From Camphora micrantha (lineage: Eukaryota; Streptophyta; Magnoliopsida; Laurales; Lauraceae): a stretch of DNA of 64,000 nucleotides. The translations under genes and the position numbers were made by a program. Location of the stretch: positions 21,556,570 to 21,620,569 of the forward strand of contig QPKB01000004.1 of NCBI GenBank assembly GCA_003546025.1, written 5' to 3'. Shown here piece by piece: positions 1 through 11,559 of this stretch; positions within the stretch are counted from its first letter, which is position 1, and each line of letters starts with the position of its first letter. Under the pieces are notes generated by a model. That model was given only the letters and a program-made list of their open reading frames with translations. It was not told the DNA's origin and did not search any database.

Positions 1-128
1 TGTTGAAAATTTATTTTTAAATGTGTTGACGCTTCTACTGAATTTTTTAAGAACTTCATTTTTTAAAGATTTTATTAGTAAAACTGTGTGTTCGGTGCAC
101 GTGCATTGCACGTGCAGGGCTCCACTAG

Positions 129-164
<36 letters not shown>

Positions 165-960
165 TAAATATAAATATGGAAGATGTTCCTGCCTATCTAT
201 CTCTCACGGTACCATACCATAGGAGACAAATGATACTGGGTCCCACCTTGGTCCCTACAAATCATGGGATCTAGAAGGCCCCAAATATCAAATCTCAAGT
301 CAATCAATGCTCCTAACCCCTTGATTTAATGGCATAGTGTTTAACGGTTTTGAAAAAATTGACCATCAACCTAATGGTTGAAGCCCATTTGGACCAGTAC
401 AAATGGTCCATTTGGATGGTGTTCGCAAATAAGATCATGCATACTAACCTATGGGGCCCACCTTTCATCACGCTGATAATGAGGGAGAGTGGGGGGAGTT
501 GGAAAGATCTGAAAGTGATAATGGGTGAAAGATATCACCTCCAATAGATCATTCTAATCTCTTGATTTATGGCCCTTGATATTAATAAAGACATAACTTT
601 CTTTTTAATCCAGTGATAAATAATAATTTGATGGTTTTCACAATCTCAGATTTGGTCTTGTGGCAACTCTTGGGTTGGTGAAAGTGTGTGAGTGGAGGGT
701 AGATTTTGGAAGGGTTGTGATTTGTGAGAAAGGACGGGCAAAATTAGTCAAACCAATTATAAAGACCGTGCTGACCATTCTTATTTAGAATAATGATTTT
801 CATATGGATATTTCTTTACCTATCTATATATAAAATTTACAACTTTGCTAAAAGACGTCTCTCACGAATATATATGAGTTAGTCTTTTATCAGTGCATGA
901 GACTCCTCGCGATAAATCCAACCCTCGTAGACTCACTAACCTCCTATGAATTGGTTATCA

Positions 961-1086
961 CCATAATTTGGCACTAATCTAAATAATAATTACCGTCTGA
1001 TTAAATTTCAATGATTTTTGTGGTGGTATTTTCCATAGACTTTAATTCAAATGATGGTTACTATTTAGATTAGTGCCAAATTATGG
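961..1086. repeat. MITE-like hairpin with perfect 25-bp inverted arms
   Basis: Bases 961-985 and 1062-1086 are exact reverse complements, separated by 76 bases. Allowing one indel, the pairing continues outward for about 8 further bases. This is typical of a small non-autonomous inverted-repeat element; a clear target duplication was not found, so the superfamily is open. Confidence 0.7.
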
Positions 1087-2094
1087 GTGAGTAATTAGGA
1101 AGGGGCGGGAACCTCTTAGAGGAACAAAACCCATAAATTATCGACCCCCTCATGTATCAAGAGCCTGAACCATCGTCCATCACCATGGAAAGTTCGGCTC
1201 GTCTGGACAACTAAACAAAGGATTGCATAGGCTTTCAATGTGACTCCCACCATCTAATAATGTGTTTCTATGTTTATAGACAGGAAGAGATGGACCGAAA
1301 CTTTATTCAACCCAGCTCATTAAATTATCAGGCTTAATAATTAAACCAATAACATAAAGTACCACCCACCTGAAAATAAGTTTTGGGCCATCCTTCTTAT
1401 AATCAGTGTAGGATCTGGCCTGCCCATGAGGCATAAGCACCTTACCCTTTATGCAACTCCACTCTGCCAATCCTCTCTTAGCCCATAAGAACAAATGGGT
1501 TAATAAGTTTTGGATCTTATTGCCACTATCTTTAAAGTATTCCACAAACCATGGCCAAAAATGTTCATAGACTGGATGGTCTATATCATCCAATTCATGT
1601 AATTTTGTACCATGTTGCATGGTTCAGGAGCCACTCGATCACTGGATGTATTTTTGTATTGACTGGTGGCGACACCTTTCTTTTGCCTATACAACTGACG
1701 CCACTCTTGCCTAAGAAGAAGAACCAAAAAACAAAAAAAGAACTGATCCCACTCTAGTGGCTTAGGTCAACTGAAACACTTGTAAATCACTCCAAACACT
1801 ATATACACAGGCCCACTAAAGAGAAAAATCAAATTGCCAATAATCATGAAAAGTACTTTCGGTGGATATGCTTTCCCATCCCTAATTCCCTATCCCTTGA
1901 CTGATGACTGCTTTTTATTCTTTTCTTACCACCTAATATTTCATTCCCCTGTACACTTTTTCAAAGACCATGTCAGGATGCTAGTGGAGCAAGCCAGGCT
2001 AGGCCCGAACCAAGGCCTACGTGTTGGGCTGCATTTACTATGGTCTTTTGGCTCTTGTGTCGGTGCTAGCTAGGCTTTATTTACTAACTCAGTA

Positions 2095-2315
2095 GTTTTT
2101 GTTTTTAACCAAGTCAAGGAGGCCGTCATCCAATGAAGTGCTGGTACACACATGAAAAGACGGCAAGCATAAAGGAGAAGCACCACACAAGTGAAAAAAA
2201 TGAGAAGAATGACTACGCAAGTAAAAAATTGTAGAGTATCCAGGGTTTATAGGTGAAAATTGTCACCACCTACCAGTGAGATAAGTGGCAATTCTCCTGG
2301 CTCAGTAGTTAAATG
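2095..2315 (+). repeat. Dispersed SINE-like repeat, copy A
   Basis: The stretch shares an ordered set of motifs with 40378-40500 and 62998-63185: a T-rich start followed by an AACC-(A/C)AG-like block, one or more ACACAAGTG or ACACACATG words, a TACCCAGGGTT-like word, and an end resembling CCAACAAGGTAAGTGGC. The GGGTTCAAAC word in the 63-kb copy resembles an RNA polymerase III B box, suggesting a tRNA-derived SINE. The match was made by eye only. Confidence 0.45.
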
Positions 2316-2366
2316 GCTGGTTCTGCCTGTATCTGATTATATGCAATTTTTAAGGCCCAACTCTAA

Positions 2367-2892
2367 GGGTACGTTTGTGTACAGGTAATTTCCATGAAAT
2401 GAAAAAATTGCCACATCAGCAAAATCTGTGGTAAATAAATTCCATAAAAAAGGTTTTTCGTAGCTATCATAAATCTTTGTTTGGTGCATAATGTTTTCTC
2501 TATTGAAATGGTGGTTTTCATGTTTGGTGCAGTAGAAAGGAAAACAACAATAGCATAGATCAACACAGCAATAGCAAAAATGAAAACAACAATAGTATAG
2601 ATTAACACAAAAATAGCAAAAAGGAACACAACAATCTGTGTTTATCATCCAATCACCTTTAAATTGCAAAAAAAATCAAATCAAGAACATAGCATACCTG
2701 ATAATGAACACAGCAGCAGCCTCGTTGCAGGTTATATCAATCACCTCTGTGCATTTCCATAGTGTGGGAGGAAAAAGCTGAGCTGGCAATAAAGTGATTC
2801 CATGGAAAAATACTACACCAAACACATAAAAAGTAGGTTTTCTGCAGAAAACTATCTCCTTTTCCATGAAAATAGGCTACACAAATATGCCC
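2367..2892. mobile_element. PIF/Harbinger-like non-autonomous element, copy 1 (526 bp)
   Basis: The element starts GGGTACGTTTGTGTA and ends with the inverse of GGGCATATTTGTGTAG. It is bracketed by TAA at 2364-2366 and 2893-2895. A 3-bp TAA/TTA target and GGGC-TTTGT ends are the signature of the PIF/Harbinger (Tourist) group. No transposase is present. The same ends recur at 9641-9855 and 50330-51454. Confidence 0.75.
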
Positions 2893-4538
2893 TAAGAGTG
2901 TAAGACCAACCCTTTCCAAAATATGGCTGATATGTCAATCGTTTATCGGCTTTGACAAGCTTTCTCTAACCCTAACATGCTCAACACCACTCGTATAGTC
3001 ACTTTCGCTCTCTTTTTTTTTTTTTTTTGGGCTCACTTTCATCTTTTGTGTTGAACTATAGATATCACTTTCGTGTACACATTCGTGTGCTTGAGTTCTA
3101 TGGTCCCTTAGAAAAGTGGTTCCATCCCCTTATAGTAGTATATTTTTCCTTCACATATAAGAAAAAATAAAAAAAAATTCTCTTTTCGGCCAAGAGATGG
3201 TGGAAAAAGGTGATAGTTGAAGAAAACTTATGGCATTTCAATTGCTAAAGAATAATTAGTATGGTACAAATATATCATTGAGGCCAGTTTGTTCATGGAT
3301 ATTTTTTATTGAAGTTTTCATCTCAAGAATCTATGAGAGCAATCACAGTTTATGTCCTCAAGGAATTTTGAAGAGAGCTGCTAATGCCACAGCTAGAGCT
3401 TCTCCTTTCACGATCGTTTTTTTCATAATCAGTGTGTCTCTGTATGAAATTACCTAAAAGGACATTCACCCCAACTCCATCTTTCTACACTCCCCACCTC
3501 CACCCCCAACCTAGCCACCACTATCCCCTCCCGCAGCACCGCCAGAGGGGGAGAGGGAGAGGGAGAGAGAAAGAGAGAGAGGGATGGGGTGAGACGGCGA
3601 TGGTCGGCGGGGTGCGAAGGGCAGTTGCAGGGAGGGGGGAAGAAAGGTAGTAAACTGAGAAGGGAGAAAATGATATTTTGGGAATAATTGCGTGTGCGGA
3701 GAGAAGTTTTGGAAAGAGAATAGATGTGGAAAGAGAAGGGATGTGGAAGGAGAAGTTCTAGTTGTGGAATTAGCGGCTCTCATTTTGAATTTTCGATTTA
3801 AACCATAAGAATTTATCCCTACGATGGGATGTTTGATATTTAAGTAGTTAAGTTAAAGTAAAGTGAATCCAGATAAAAAATGATAATGTGGTCATATTAA
3901 AAGTACAAAATTTTAAAAATCCATCCGAATTTTTTAAAAAAAAGTAAAAAAAACCAACCCCCTTTCTCCACTAAAAAATAAAAAAAAAACTTCATTTTTT
4001 CTATACAAAAAGTCAAGAAAAATTTCATACCAAATAACTAAAAATAAAATACCATCATAGCACATTATATTTTATTCTCTCTTGATTTGATGCTTCACCT
4101 CATTGTATTTCAATCCACCGTACATCCAAACAGGTAGCCGATGGAGTTCTTTAAATCCCGGTTTTCAAAATGTTACATCATACTTAGTTATTTGTAAAAT
4201 ATTACATCATACTTAATCATTCATGAAATTAAGTGGAGGCAACATTTGGAGGATTCCTGATACATTCCAACAAGAATCTTCAAAGATTCAAAACTAAGGG
4301 CCCTTAAAAATCGACACATGAGTGACATCTCACTTTTAAAAGAACATCAAAAAGACCTTGAAGTTACCAAAAATATTGGACAGCTCTGATCTTCTAATCT
4401 GGTTCTACGGTGATGATGATGATGATTCCCAATCACATTAACGGTCAAGATCATCCAATCACGAGCCACACATTTCTCACACGGTCCCGCGATGCTCATG
4501 TGACCCACGGCTGCTTCGCATCGCGGTTCCTCAACCGC

Positions 4539-4546
4539 TATAAATA
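4539..4546 (+). promoter_or_regulatory. Probable TATA box of the NAK-type kinase gene
   Basis: TATAAATA lies in a locally GC-richer segment about 750 bases before the start codon. Transcription would begin near 4570. A strong donor-like site (GCAG then GTACGA, 4713-4722) follows, so the long leader probably contains a 5'-UTR intron starting at 4717; I could not decide its acceptor. Confidence 0.6.
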
Positions 4547-5295
4547 CTTCCTTCCCATTTGCAGTGCTAATAAAGACACCTCTCTGCTCTACGAAGCTCA
4601 ATCAATCTCCTTTTACCGGGCGAAAAGAAGAGACTTCAGATCTTCCTTCTTCAACAAGCGTTCCGGTTCAAATCTACCACCGTCGATTTCTCTCTTGCTT
4701 GGATATCGCATCGCAGGTACGAAAATCTCTTCTTCTTTTTCCATATTTCCCCCTTCGAATCTGCTCTCCGAGACAAAGATTTCAAGCTTTGTGACGGATC
4801 AGCAGCTGATTTCCTCTAAACTTAGGCTTCTGTATCTTCTTTGTCTACCGATCCTTAAAATATAAGCACTTTCATCCCAATCGACCGTGGAAAATCGATT
4901 ATCGGGCTAGAAAGAGACGAGATCTCGTTTTTGTTGTAAGAAACAGTTGGTTTTTCGAAAGTTTTAGATCTGCGGATGCCCTAGATCCGTAAATTCACTG
5001 GCTTTCAGGAGAAAGATCTGCAGAAACTTGATCTAGGGTTTGTTTGTACGAATCTGTAATTGTAGACGGAGTTTTAGGCGATAGAAGGTAGTTGATCTTT
5101 ATTCGAATCCAAAACTTACGAAGTTTGCGGTTTTGGATTTGTCAGATACACGAATTGAGACGTTTTCATATAGATCTGCAGTTGAGAAGAGAAAAATCAG
5201 CTGCCGTTGGTGAAGCTGTGCATCTTATTGCGGCACTGTTATATATAAAGCCCGTAGATCCTTTAGATCTGTTGATCGGTTGCATTGTTTAAAGC

Positions 5296-8200
5296 ATGTG
5301 GAGGATCAAGCAATTCATGCCTAAAGAACCGACTGGCATGGAAGGCCGGACTGTTGAGATCGGCAATCTGAAGATTCATGTCCGCAACGCCATCGCGGAA
5401 GGAGGATTCTCATGTGTTTATCTTGCACGTGATGCGGTCCATTCATCCAAGCAGTATGCTTTGAAGCACATGATATGCAACGACGAGGAATCATTGGATC
5501 TGGTGAAGAAGGAAATCTCAGTGATGAAATTGCTTAAAGGGCATCCAAATGTTGTGGCACTTCAGGCGCAGGCTATTTTTGATATGGGACGGATGAAGGA
5601 AGCATTGCTTGTGATGGAATTTTGCGAAAAGTCGCTGGTCAGTGTGCTGGAGAGCAGAGGAGCTGGGTATTTTGAGGAGAAGCAGGTCCTCTTGATTTTC
5701 AGGGACATCTGCAATGCAGTGTTGGCAATGCATTGCCAGTCACCGCCCATTGCTCATAGGTAAATGATGGTGATTCTTGTCGTTGTTGATGTTAACTTCT
5801 TCTATGTTGAATTTTTTTCTCACAATCTTGTCTGTCTGGATTTAGAAAAAAAATAAAATAAAATTAATAATCTCAGAATAACCATTATGAGTTCTTGACA
5901 AGACAGTTACCTTCTTGAGTTCTTACAGCATGGATGTTAATATATTCTCTACTGAAAGCTTAAGGAATCCTGTATAATTCTCGCCCATAATCAGACTGCA
6001 TGCTATCAGTTAGATTTTCAGTTTTGGTGAGGTGTGGTTAGAAAAGTCTTATCATTGATCAGTGATTGGTTAGGGCAAAAGTTAGCTCTATCACATTATT
6101 GTAACCCTTTATTGCATTAGACTCAGTTGAGGTTCCTTTTAGCTATACGGTTTTTTATTTAATTCGATAGTTTAGTAAAGGTTGGATGAGTCTTAAAAAA
6201 CAAAACCATTAAAAAAAAAAGTTGAATGAATCTCAAGTTTAGCCCTGTGCCATTACACATGCAGGGGGAGGTAGTTGGGGACATTTCTGCGTTTTTCACA
6301 TTTGTTTGTTTCATTTGGATATTCTGTTTGGTTCTGAATTTACATAATAATTAAATTTTCTAGAAGCCTGGAAGACATGGTTGCTACAATGCTGCTACTT
6401 TTTCCTCTCTCTTTATTTTTTTTTTCTTTTCTTTCTCAAAAAAATATGTTTTGTGTTCAAACATGGACAAAAGCAAGGGGAGATGCTGGATCACTGACCA
6501 CTTCATGCATAATAATGCATCTTGCATTTTATTTTGGTATGTGATTAGTAGGAACCATTTGAATACATTTGTTCTTACAGTTGTCACAATCCATTCAATG
6601 TAGCTCGTGTCTTGGTCCTTTTGTTCCCACAGGAAGATAAGTTGAAAAAATATTTCAAGTCTAAGCTCCTTTTTGATCTGATGAACTGTATCTTTCACAA
6701 TGAAACATGAATTTGCCATTTTTATACTTTAAAATTTAAATTTATAGAAATCCAATTTTATGCCATTTGTATACTCTAAATGTATAGGAAGCCAACTTTA
6801 CTGTTTGTTCCTAGTTTATGTAATACTAGGAGAGTGTAAACTTTAGCTGTGTTAGAGAGGCGCTGTTTTACTCATATCAGAAGGTACTCAGTTGAGTGTT
6901 TTATTCATCTTGTTATCCCTCGTGAGCTGAAGCTGATGTTTTGGTGTTCTGCAGAGACCTCAAAGCTGAGAATGTTCTACTAGGACCTGACGGTGCATGG
7001 AAATTGTGTGATTTTGGTAGTATTTCAACCAATCATAAATGTTTTGACCGGCCTGAAGAGATGGGTATTGAAGAAGACAATATAAGAAAGCATACAACAC
7101 CTGCCTATCGAGCTCCTGAGGTTTAATGATTGACTAATCTCCTGTCACTTATTTGTACTCTTGTTTTGATGCTGAAATGATAGCTAAGAAAAAAATAATG
7201 TTGAAAATGGTGACTCACGCATTCCCATTTTCTATGCTTAACCTCAGATGTGGGATCTGTTCAGAAAAGAAACCATAAGCGAGAAGGTGGACATATGGGT
7301 AAGTTTGTTATTAATTATTTTATTGTTCCCAACAATGGGTCTTCATACAAAAGTTGTTTAAGACAATGGCCTAGATTTACTGAGTAGCTTAAATTGGCTA
7401 GCTTTCTCTTTTTAGTGGATTTTGTGGAGTTACTATGTTGCTTTGGTGCATTAAACTGATTCCTTGTAAGCTGACTCTCTCTAAAATATGCTGTAGGCTC
7501 TTGGATGCCTTCTGTACCGGATCTGCTACCTGAAATCTGCATTTGACGGGGAATCAAAGCTTCAAATCCTGAATGGAAATTATCGCATTCCAGATTTACC
7601 AAGATACAGTTCTTCCGTAATAGACTTGATCAAAGACATGCTTCAGGCCTCTCCAGACGACAGACCAGATATCACGCAGGCAAGAGATTTGCTTGATTGG
7701 CCATTCATCTCCATGAATCTAGGTTTGTTCTAGATTGTTTGTGTCGTGATGGTCCTGGATGCCAAGGCATTTGCCTTCCACTAACTGATGTCAAATTGCT
7801 CTTGTAACAGGTCTGGTTTCGTGTCAATGAACAATTGCCACTAGAGTTGCAGAAAGAGACTCCTGATGGGCCGATATCAACTGTAGCAGCTGACATACAC
7901 CTACCAACTACAGATGCACATAATGAAGGTGAGGATTCAGAACAAAACGGTATATAACCTGTCATACTCTTAGCTTGTAGGTTGTGCACAAAGACACACA
8001 TGAAAATCTTCTGCCAAGAGGTACTTCTCACAGAATTTTGTGACAAGTATTTCAGCCCCTTTGTGGAACCTTAAATTAGGAGTATGGATTATTCCTCTCT
8101 CTCTCTCTCCCCTTAAAATTTAATCTACGATGGGACCTTTCGATGATCTTGATCCCCCATGGTTAGCTTATAATTACCTCTCAGCAGAAAATCACCATGT

Positions 8201-11041
8201 ATATTATATATATGTAAAAACATAGGACATGTATTGAATTATGATTTCTGTTCATTAGTGATCTTTATATTTAAGAATGAAATGCCGTCGTTACTATAAG
8301 CCGCTGAAATTGTTTACTTGACATGGCCACAAATCATATTCTTGACATGAAGATGGGATTTTGTAGGTCCAATGCATGCAAAGAGGGCTTCCCGAAGAAC
8401 TACTCCGCCCCCACCCTCTTCAAGAGAACAAGCTCGAAATGCTTCACCGCCATCCCTATCTACAAAAGAAGCACAGAAATCAAAACCATCTCAGGGTAGT
8501 ACTCCAAAGGCAACTGGAGGGGGAGCTCCCTTAGGTGCTTTTTGGTCCACCCAATATGCTAAGGATCCACCTGTTTCAGAAGACAGTGGTCCAGTTTTTG
8601 ACGATGAAGGTCCAAGGGGTGAAACCACATTTAATCGCACTCAACAAAATCCTGAAAATCTCCGTCATACGGACAGTACTAGTCCTCCGAAAGGTCAGAA
8701 TGTCCGAGTTGGACATCAGAACAAGATGAGCTTGCATGGGAACTCCCAGAAAAGATATGATGCGGGTCCTGAGGACTTTGAAATTAGATTTTTCGCAGAG
8801 GATAAAGATCACGATTCTGAGAGAAATAAAACATCAACTGTCACAAATGTAGGAATCTTTAAGAATGAAGCTTTTAATACTTTCGTCGCTGAATTTGATA
8901 GCACTAAGCTCAACTCAGGGAATAACAGAACAGGAAAGGAAGCTTTAGAGGCAGAGGTGGATAGGCTGAGGGAGCAGCTGAAGCAAGCTAACCTCGAAAA
9001 GGCTGAAATAACATCAAAATACGAAAAGCTGTCAGCCATCTGCCGTTCCCAGCGGCAGGAGATCCAGGAGCTTAAGCAGGCCCTTGCTGTGAGGCCCCCA
9101 TCGCCAAATAAAGATGGTTATAGGATGCAGCAGAGCTCTCCAGGAAGCTCACATACCTCACAGGTATTGTCATCATGCTCATATAATTTCTAGGTGATTT
9201 ACCGTGGTCTTCATTCTCTTTTTAACTCTAAATTAATCTAGAAACGATTTAAAAAATATAAATTAATTAGAAAGTAAAGAAGCATGCAGTAGATGGAAAT
9301 TTTAAAATACTCAGGTTTTTTCTTTAATGGAAGTTGTTGTTAATGTTTCATAGAATTTTTCCAACTTAGAAGGTTTTTTGACAAGAGCCTATGGCACGGC
9401 GGAAGGTGCTTGCTGTTGCAACCTTAGGTTGTGGGTTCAAGTGCTTGCTGTTGCAACCTTAGGTTGTGGGTTCAAGCCAAGGTTCCAAATAAAATAAATT
9501 TTTAATTTTTTTTTAAGGTAGCAAGTTTTTTTTTTTTTTTCTTTTGGCTTAAGTAGGAAAATGAGAGTAGGACTCCTTTATTGTTAATATAGAGGGTGGA
9601 GATAATTTACTTTTAGCATCCACGTATGGGATTATTTTAAGGGTGCGTTTGTGTAATGCATTTTCTGTGGAATGATGGTCCATCCATGGACTTCATTTTT
9701 CATTGTTTGGTGTGAACAATTTTCCACGAGGAAAAGAGCTGCGAATCCGTAGAGAAGCCTTTCTGATTAGTGGTTGTTGGAAAAATATGGAGCATTTCAT
9801 GGAAAAGCAAAAGTTTGCCGACATCAATTTCCACGGAACCCACACAAGCATGCCCTAAGGTTTTTCTTGTGGCCATTTAAAACTATGCAACAGTTGTGGT
9901 GATTTGATTAACTAATATATGAGAGTAAACAAAGTTTAAGTCCTGGGAGCAACTCTGGTCCCATACTGATGCATCATTGGCTGTGAAGACCTTGAGTTGG
10001 GCATGAATCAAATCGCAATGATATGTTGCCATTCTTGCTTTCTCTTTTGTGATTTAAACATGAAACTAGGTTAATTCATGGTGATCTGCTGCTGTTATTC
10101 TTGTACCTGTAGCCATTGTGAGCCAAAACAAGCCATCTTTATTATTAGTGCTTGGCTGCTGTCTCAAGTCCATTGACTGGTCCAACACAGGGCAGTGGCT
10201 GCTTTACTGTGTGAAACAGCACCAAGTAGCTGGTTGAAAAACCTTTGGAAATTTCTATGCAATTGATATTAGCAGTCCAGTAGTGAGCTGTTTGAGTGAG
10301 GTTTGCTTAGCTGAAAGAACCTAGTGCTGCTCTATTTAAATTACTTTTGGACAGGACTTTGTACTGTCAGTTGTGTCTTTCTGCTGAACTGTTCGATGCA
10401 AAATCATGTGTCCCTTGGGAGCCATTATGTGGTTTGCTCAAGTTCCAAACTATATATTAAGTAGAATGAAGTTGGGCACGCACCACTGAAGATAATCTTT
10501 TGTTTCAAATACCATGGAAATAACTTGAGTCTGAGTGTCTCAGACGATTCCGACTAGCCTGAATTTGTTTGCCACTAACCCTGTCTGCATCACTCGGCTC
10601 AAACCCAGTTTTCTATTGCATCAAACTCATACACACTTATCTAGTAGTAACTGCCCTTCACTCCTGCTACAGCAAAGGGAAATCATAAAAGGATCTGTAT
10701 GGGAGCTTCAGGAGGGAATGCTTTCGAATAACTCACCTGGCCCAGCCTCGGAGTCATGGAAAGCTTTCACCGACGAGCCAGAAGTGAAGCCTTTATCTGC
10801 AAACAGCCAGCCCAGATCTGTACGGACATTGAATGGCATCCAGAAGAATAAGAAGGCTCCTGTGAACTCTAGTGCTGATGATAAATGGGGTTTTAGCCAG
10901 GATACTTTTACAGCAATCCCTGCCAGTTCTCAGATATCTGTATCTTCTGGTCGAGGCAGTAACTCCCAGCAATTCAGCAACCAGAGAAGTGTAGAGAACA
11001 AGCAGAAGTCTACTCAGCCTGCTGGATGGGCTGGTTTTTGA
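5296..11041 (+). CDS. NAK/AAK1-family serine/threonine protein kinase (AP2-associated kinase-like)
   Basis: Coding exons: 5296-5759, 6955-7120, 7248-7298, 7497-7679, 7811-7928, 8367-9163, 10673-11041; all phases join, giving 715 residues. The kinase domain fills roughly residues 27-300: glycine loop IAEGGFSCVYLA, catalytic Lys57 in YALKH, HRDLKAEN with Asp156 and Asn161, DFG at 174-176, and a RAPEMWDLF segment after the activation loop. This pattern is that of the NAK family (AAK1, GAK, Ark1/Prk1), which phosphorylate clathrin-adaptor subunits in endocytosis; I recall Arabidopsis At2g32850 as the nearest relative. After the kinase comes a low-complexity Pro/Ser/Gln region, a coiled coil near residues 519-575 (EALEAEVDRLREQLKQ) and a conserved-looking end around SVWELQEGM. 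Start chosen because MWRIKQFMPKEPTGMEGRT matches the family N-terminus and no exon is needed upstream. Intron 4 has a GC donor. Introns 6 and 1 carry repeats. Function in endocytosis is inferred from family membership. Confidence 0.93.
7680..7810 (+). other. GC-AG intron 4 of the kinase gene
   Basis: The exon ends ACGCAG and the intron begins GCAAGA; the acceptor is TAACAG at 7805-7810. Only this GC donor keeps frame between DITQ and VWFRVNEQLP, a junction expected from the family. The next GT donor, at 7723, would add 43 bases and lead to an early stop after the splice. Confidence 0.8.
9406..9475 (+). repeat. Exact 35-bp tandem duplication with a B-box-like word
   Basis: 9406-9440 and 9441-9475 are identical and each ends GTGGGTTCAA, which resembles an RNA polymerase III B box. 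It lies in intron 6 of the kinase gene and is followed by an A/T-rich run, so it is probably a duplicated piece of a tRNA-derived SINE. Confidence 0.6.
9641..9855. mobile_element. PIF/Harbinger-like MITE, copy 2 (215 bp)
   Basis: Ends are GGGTGCGTTTGTGTAA and the inverse of GGGCATGCTTGTGTG, with TAA at 9638-9640 and 9856-9858. Internal words such as TTTCCACGG and CCATGGA recur in the 50-kb copy. It sits in intron 6 of the kinase gene. Confidence 0.75.
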
Positions 11042-11424
11042 GCTCTAAATACTTGGAGCTTCCATTTAGTAAGACAATACTTTCAGCCTATACCAGAATC
11101 TCTCTGAAGCCCCTTTTTGTGTGAATTATGAAAAAAGAAAAGGAAACAAAGGAATTCATTGTTTTCCTTTTCTTGTTTTACTGTTGGCTATTTTTGTTAT
11201 GTTGATGTCCTGAAAGGGTAAAAAAGAGAGCATCTATGAAGGTCTTTAGTGTTTGGGACAATCAGTAAGTGGTTTTCTGTAAAGATCTTGCTCATGTTAT
11301 TATTGCAAATTTGCAAAAATCAATAATGGTTTGTGTTATATCATTTTTAATCAAAAATAGTGAATTGGGTATCACAGTGATAGCTTTCTTAAATTTCTTC
11401 AGCTAACCATTCATATCAAAACCT

Positions 11425-11555
11425 TGAGGCGTCTGGTGGAACCCGGTCGTCACACTTTTAGTGGCATATATTTTTTTTTCGGTGTTTAGTTGTTTCTCTT
11501 GAGATTCGAACTCACGACTGGTTAGCTCTAACAGCATGTAAGATATCATATAGTA
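11425..11555 (-). repeat. Possible tRNA-derived SINE fragment
   Basis: On the minus strand, GTTAGAGCTAACCAGTCG is followed by GAGTTCGAATCTC, a good match to a polymerase III B box, and then an A-rich run. There is no complete tRNA cloverleaf and no matching A box at the expected place, so this is a repeat rather than a tRNA gene. It lies just past the 3' end of the kinase gene (poly(A)-signal-like AATAATGG near 11322). Confidence 0.4.
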
Positions 11556-11559
11556 GAAG

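Larger units (their letters stand above)
1..4500. other. Intergenic, repeat-rich DNA without a recognisable gene
   Basis: No open frame here has recognisable protein character or splice structure. The stretch holds a TA microsatellite around 131-160, a perfect-arm hairpin at 961-1086, a SINE-like repeat near 2095-2315, a Harbinger-like element at 2367-2892, a T tract near 3011-3028 and a purine/pyrimidine low-complexity block at 3480-3780. The last 100 bases lead into the promoter of the kinase gene. Confidence 0.6.

Noticed and set aside
1303..1620. 105-residue minus-strand frame with several Trp and Leu
   Set aside because: No recognisable motif, no plausible promoter or splice context, and typical length for chance frames in this composition.
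4410..4865. 151-residue plus-strand frame upstream of the kinase gene
   Set aside because: It overlaps the TATA box, leader and a donor-like site of the kinase gene, and the peptide is low in complexity and Ser-rich. It is more likely UTR than protein.
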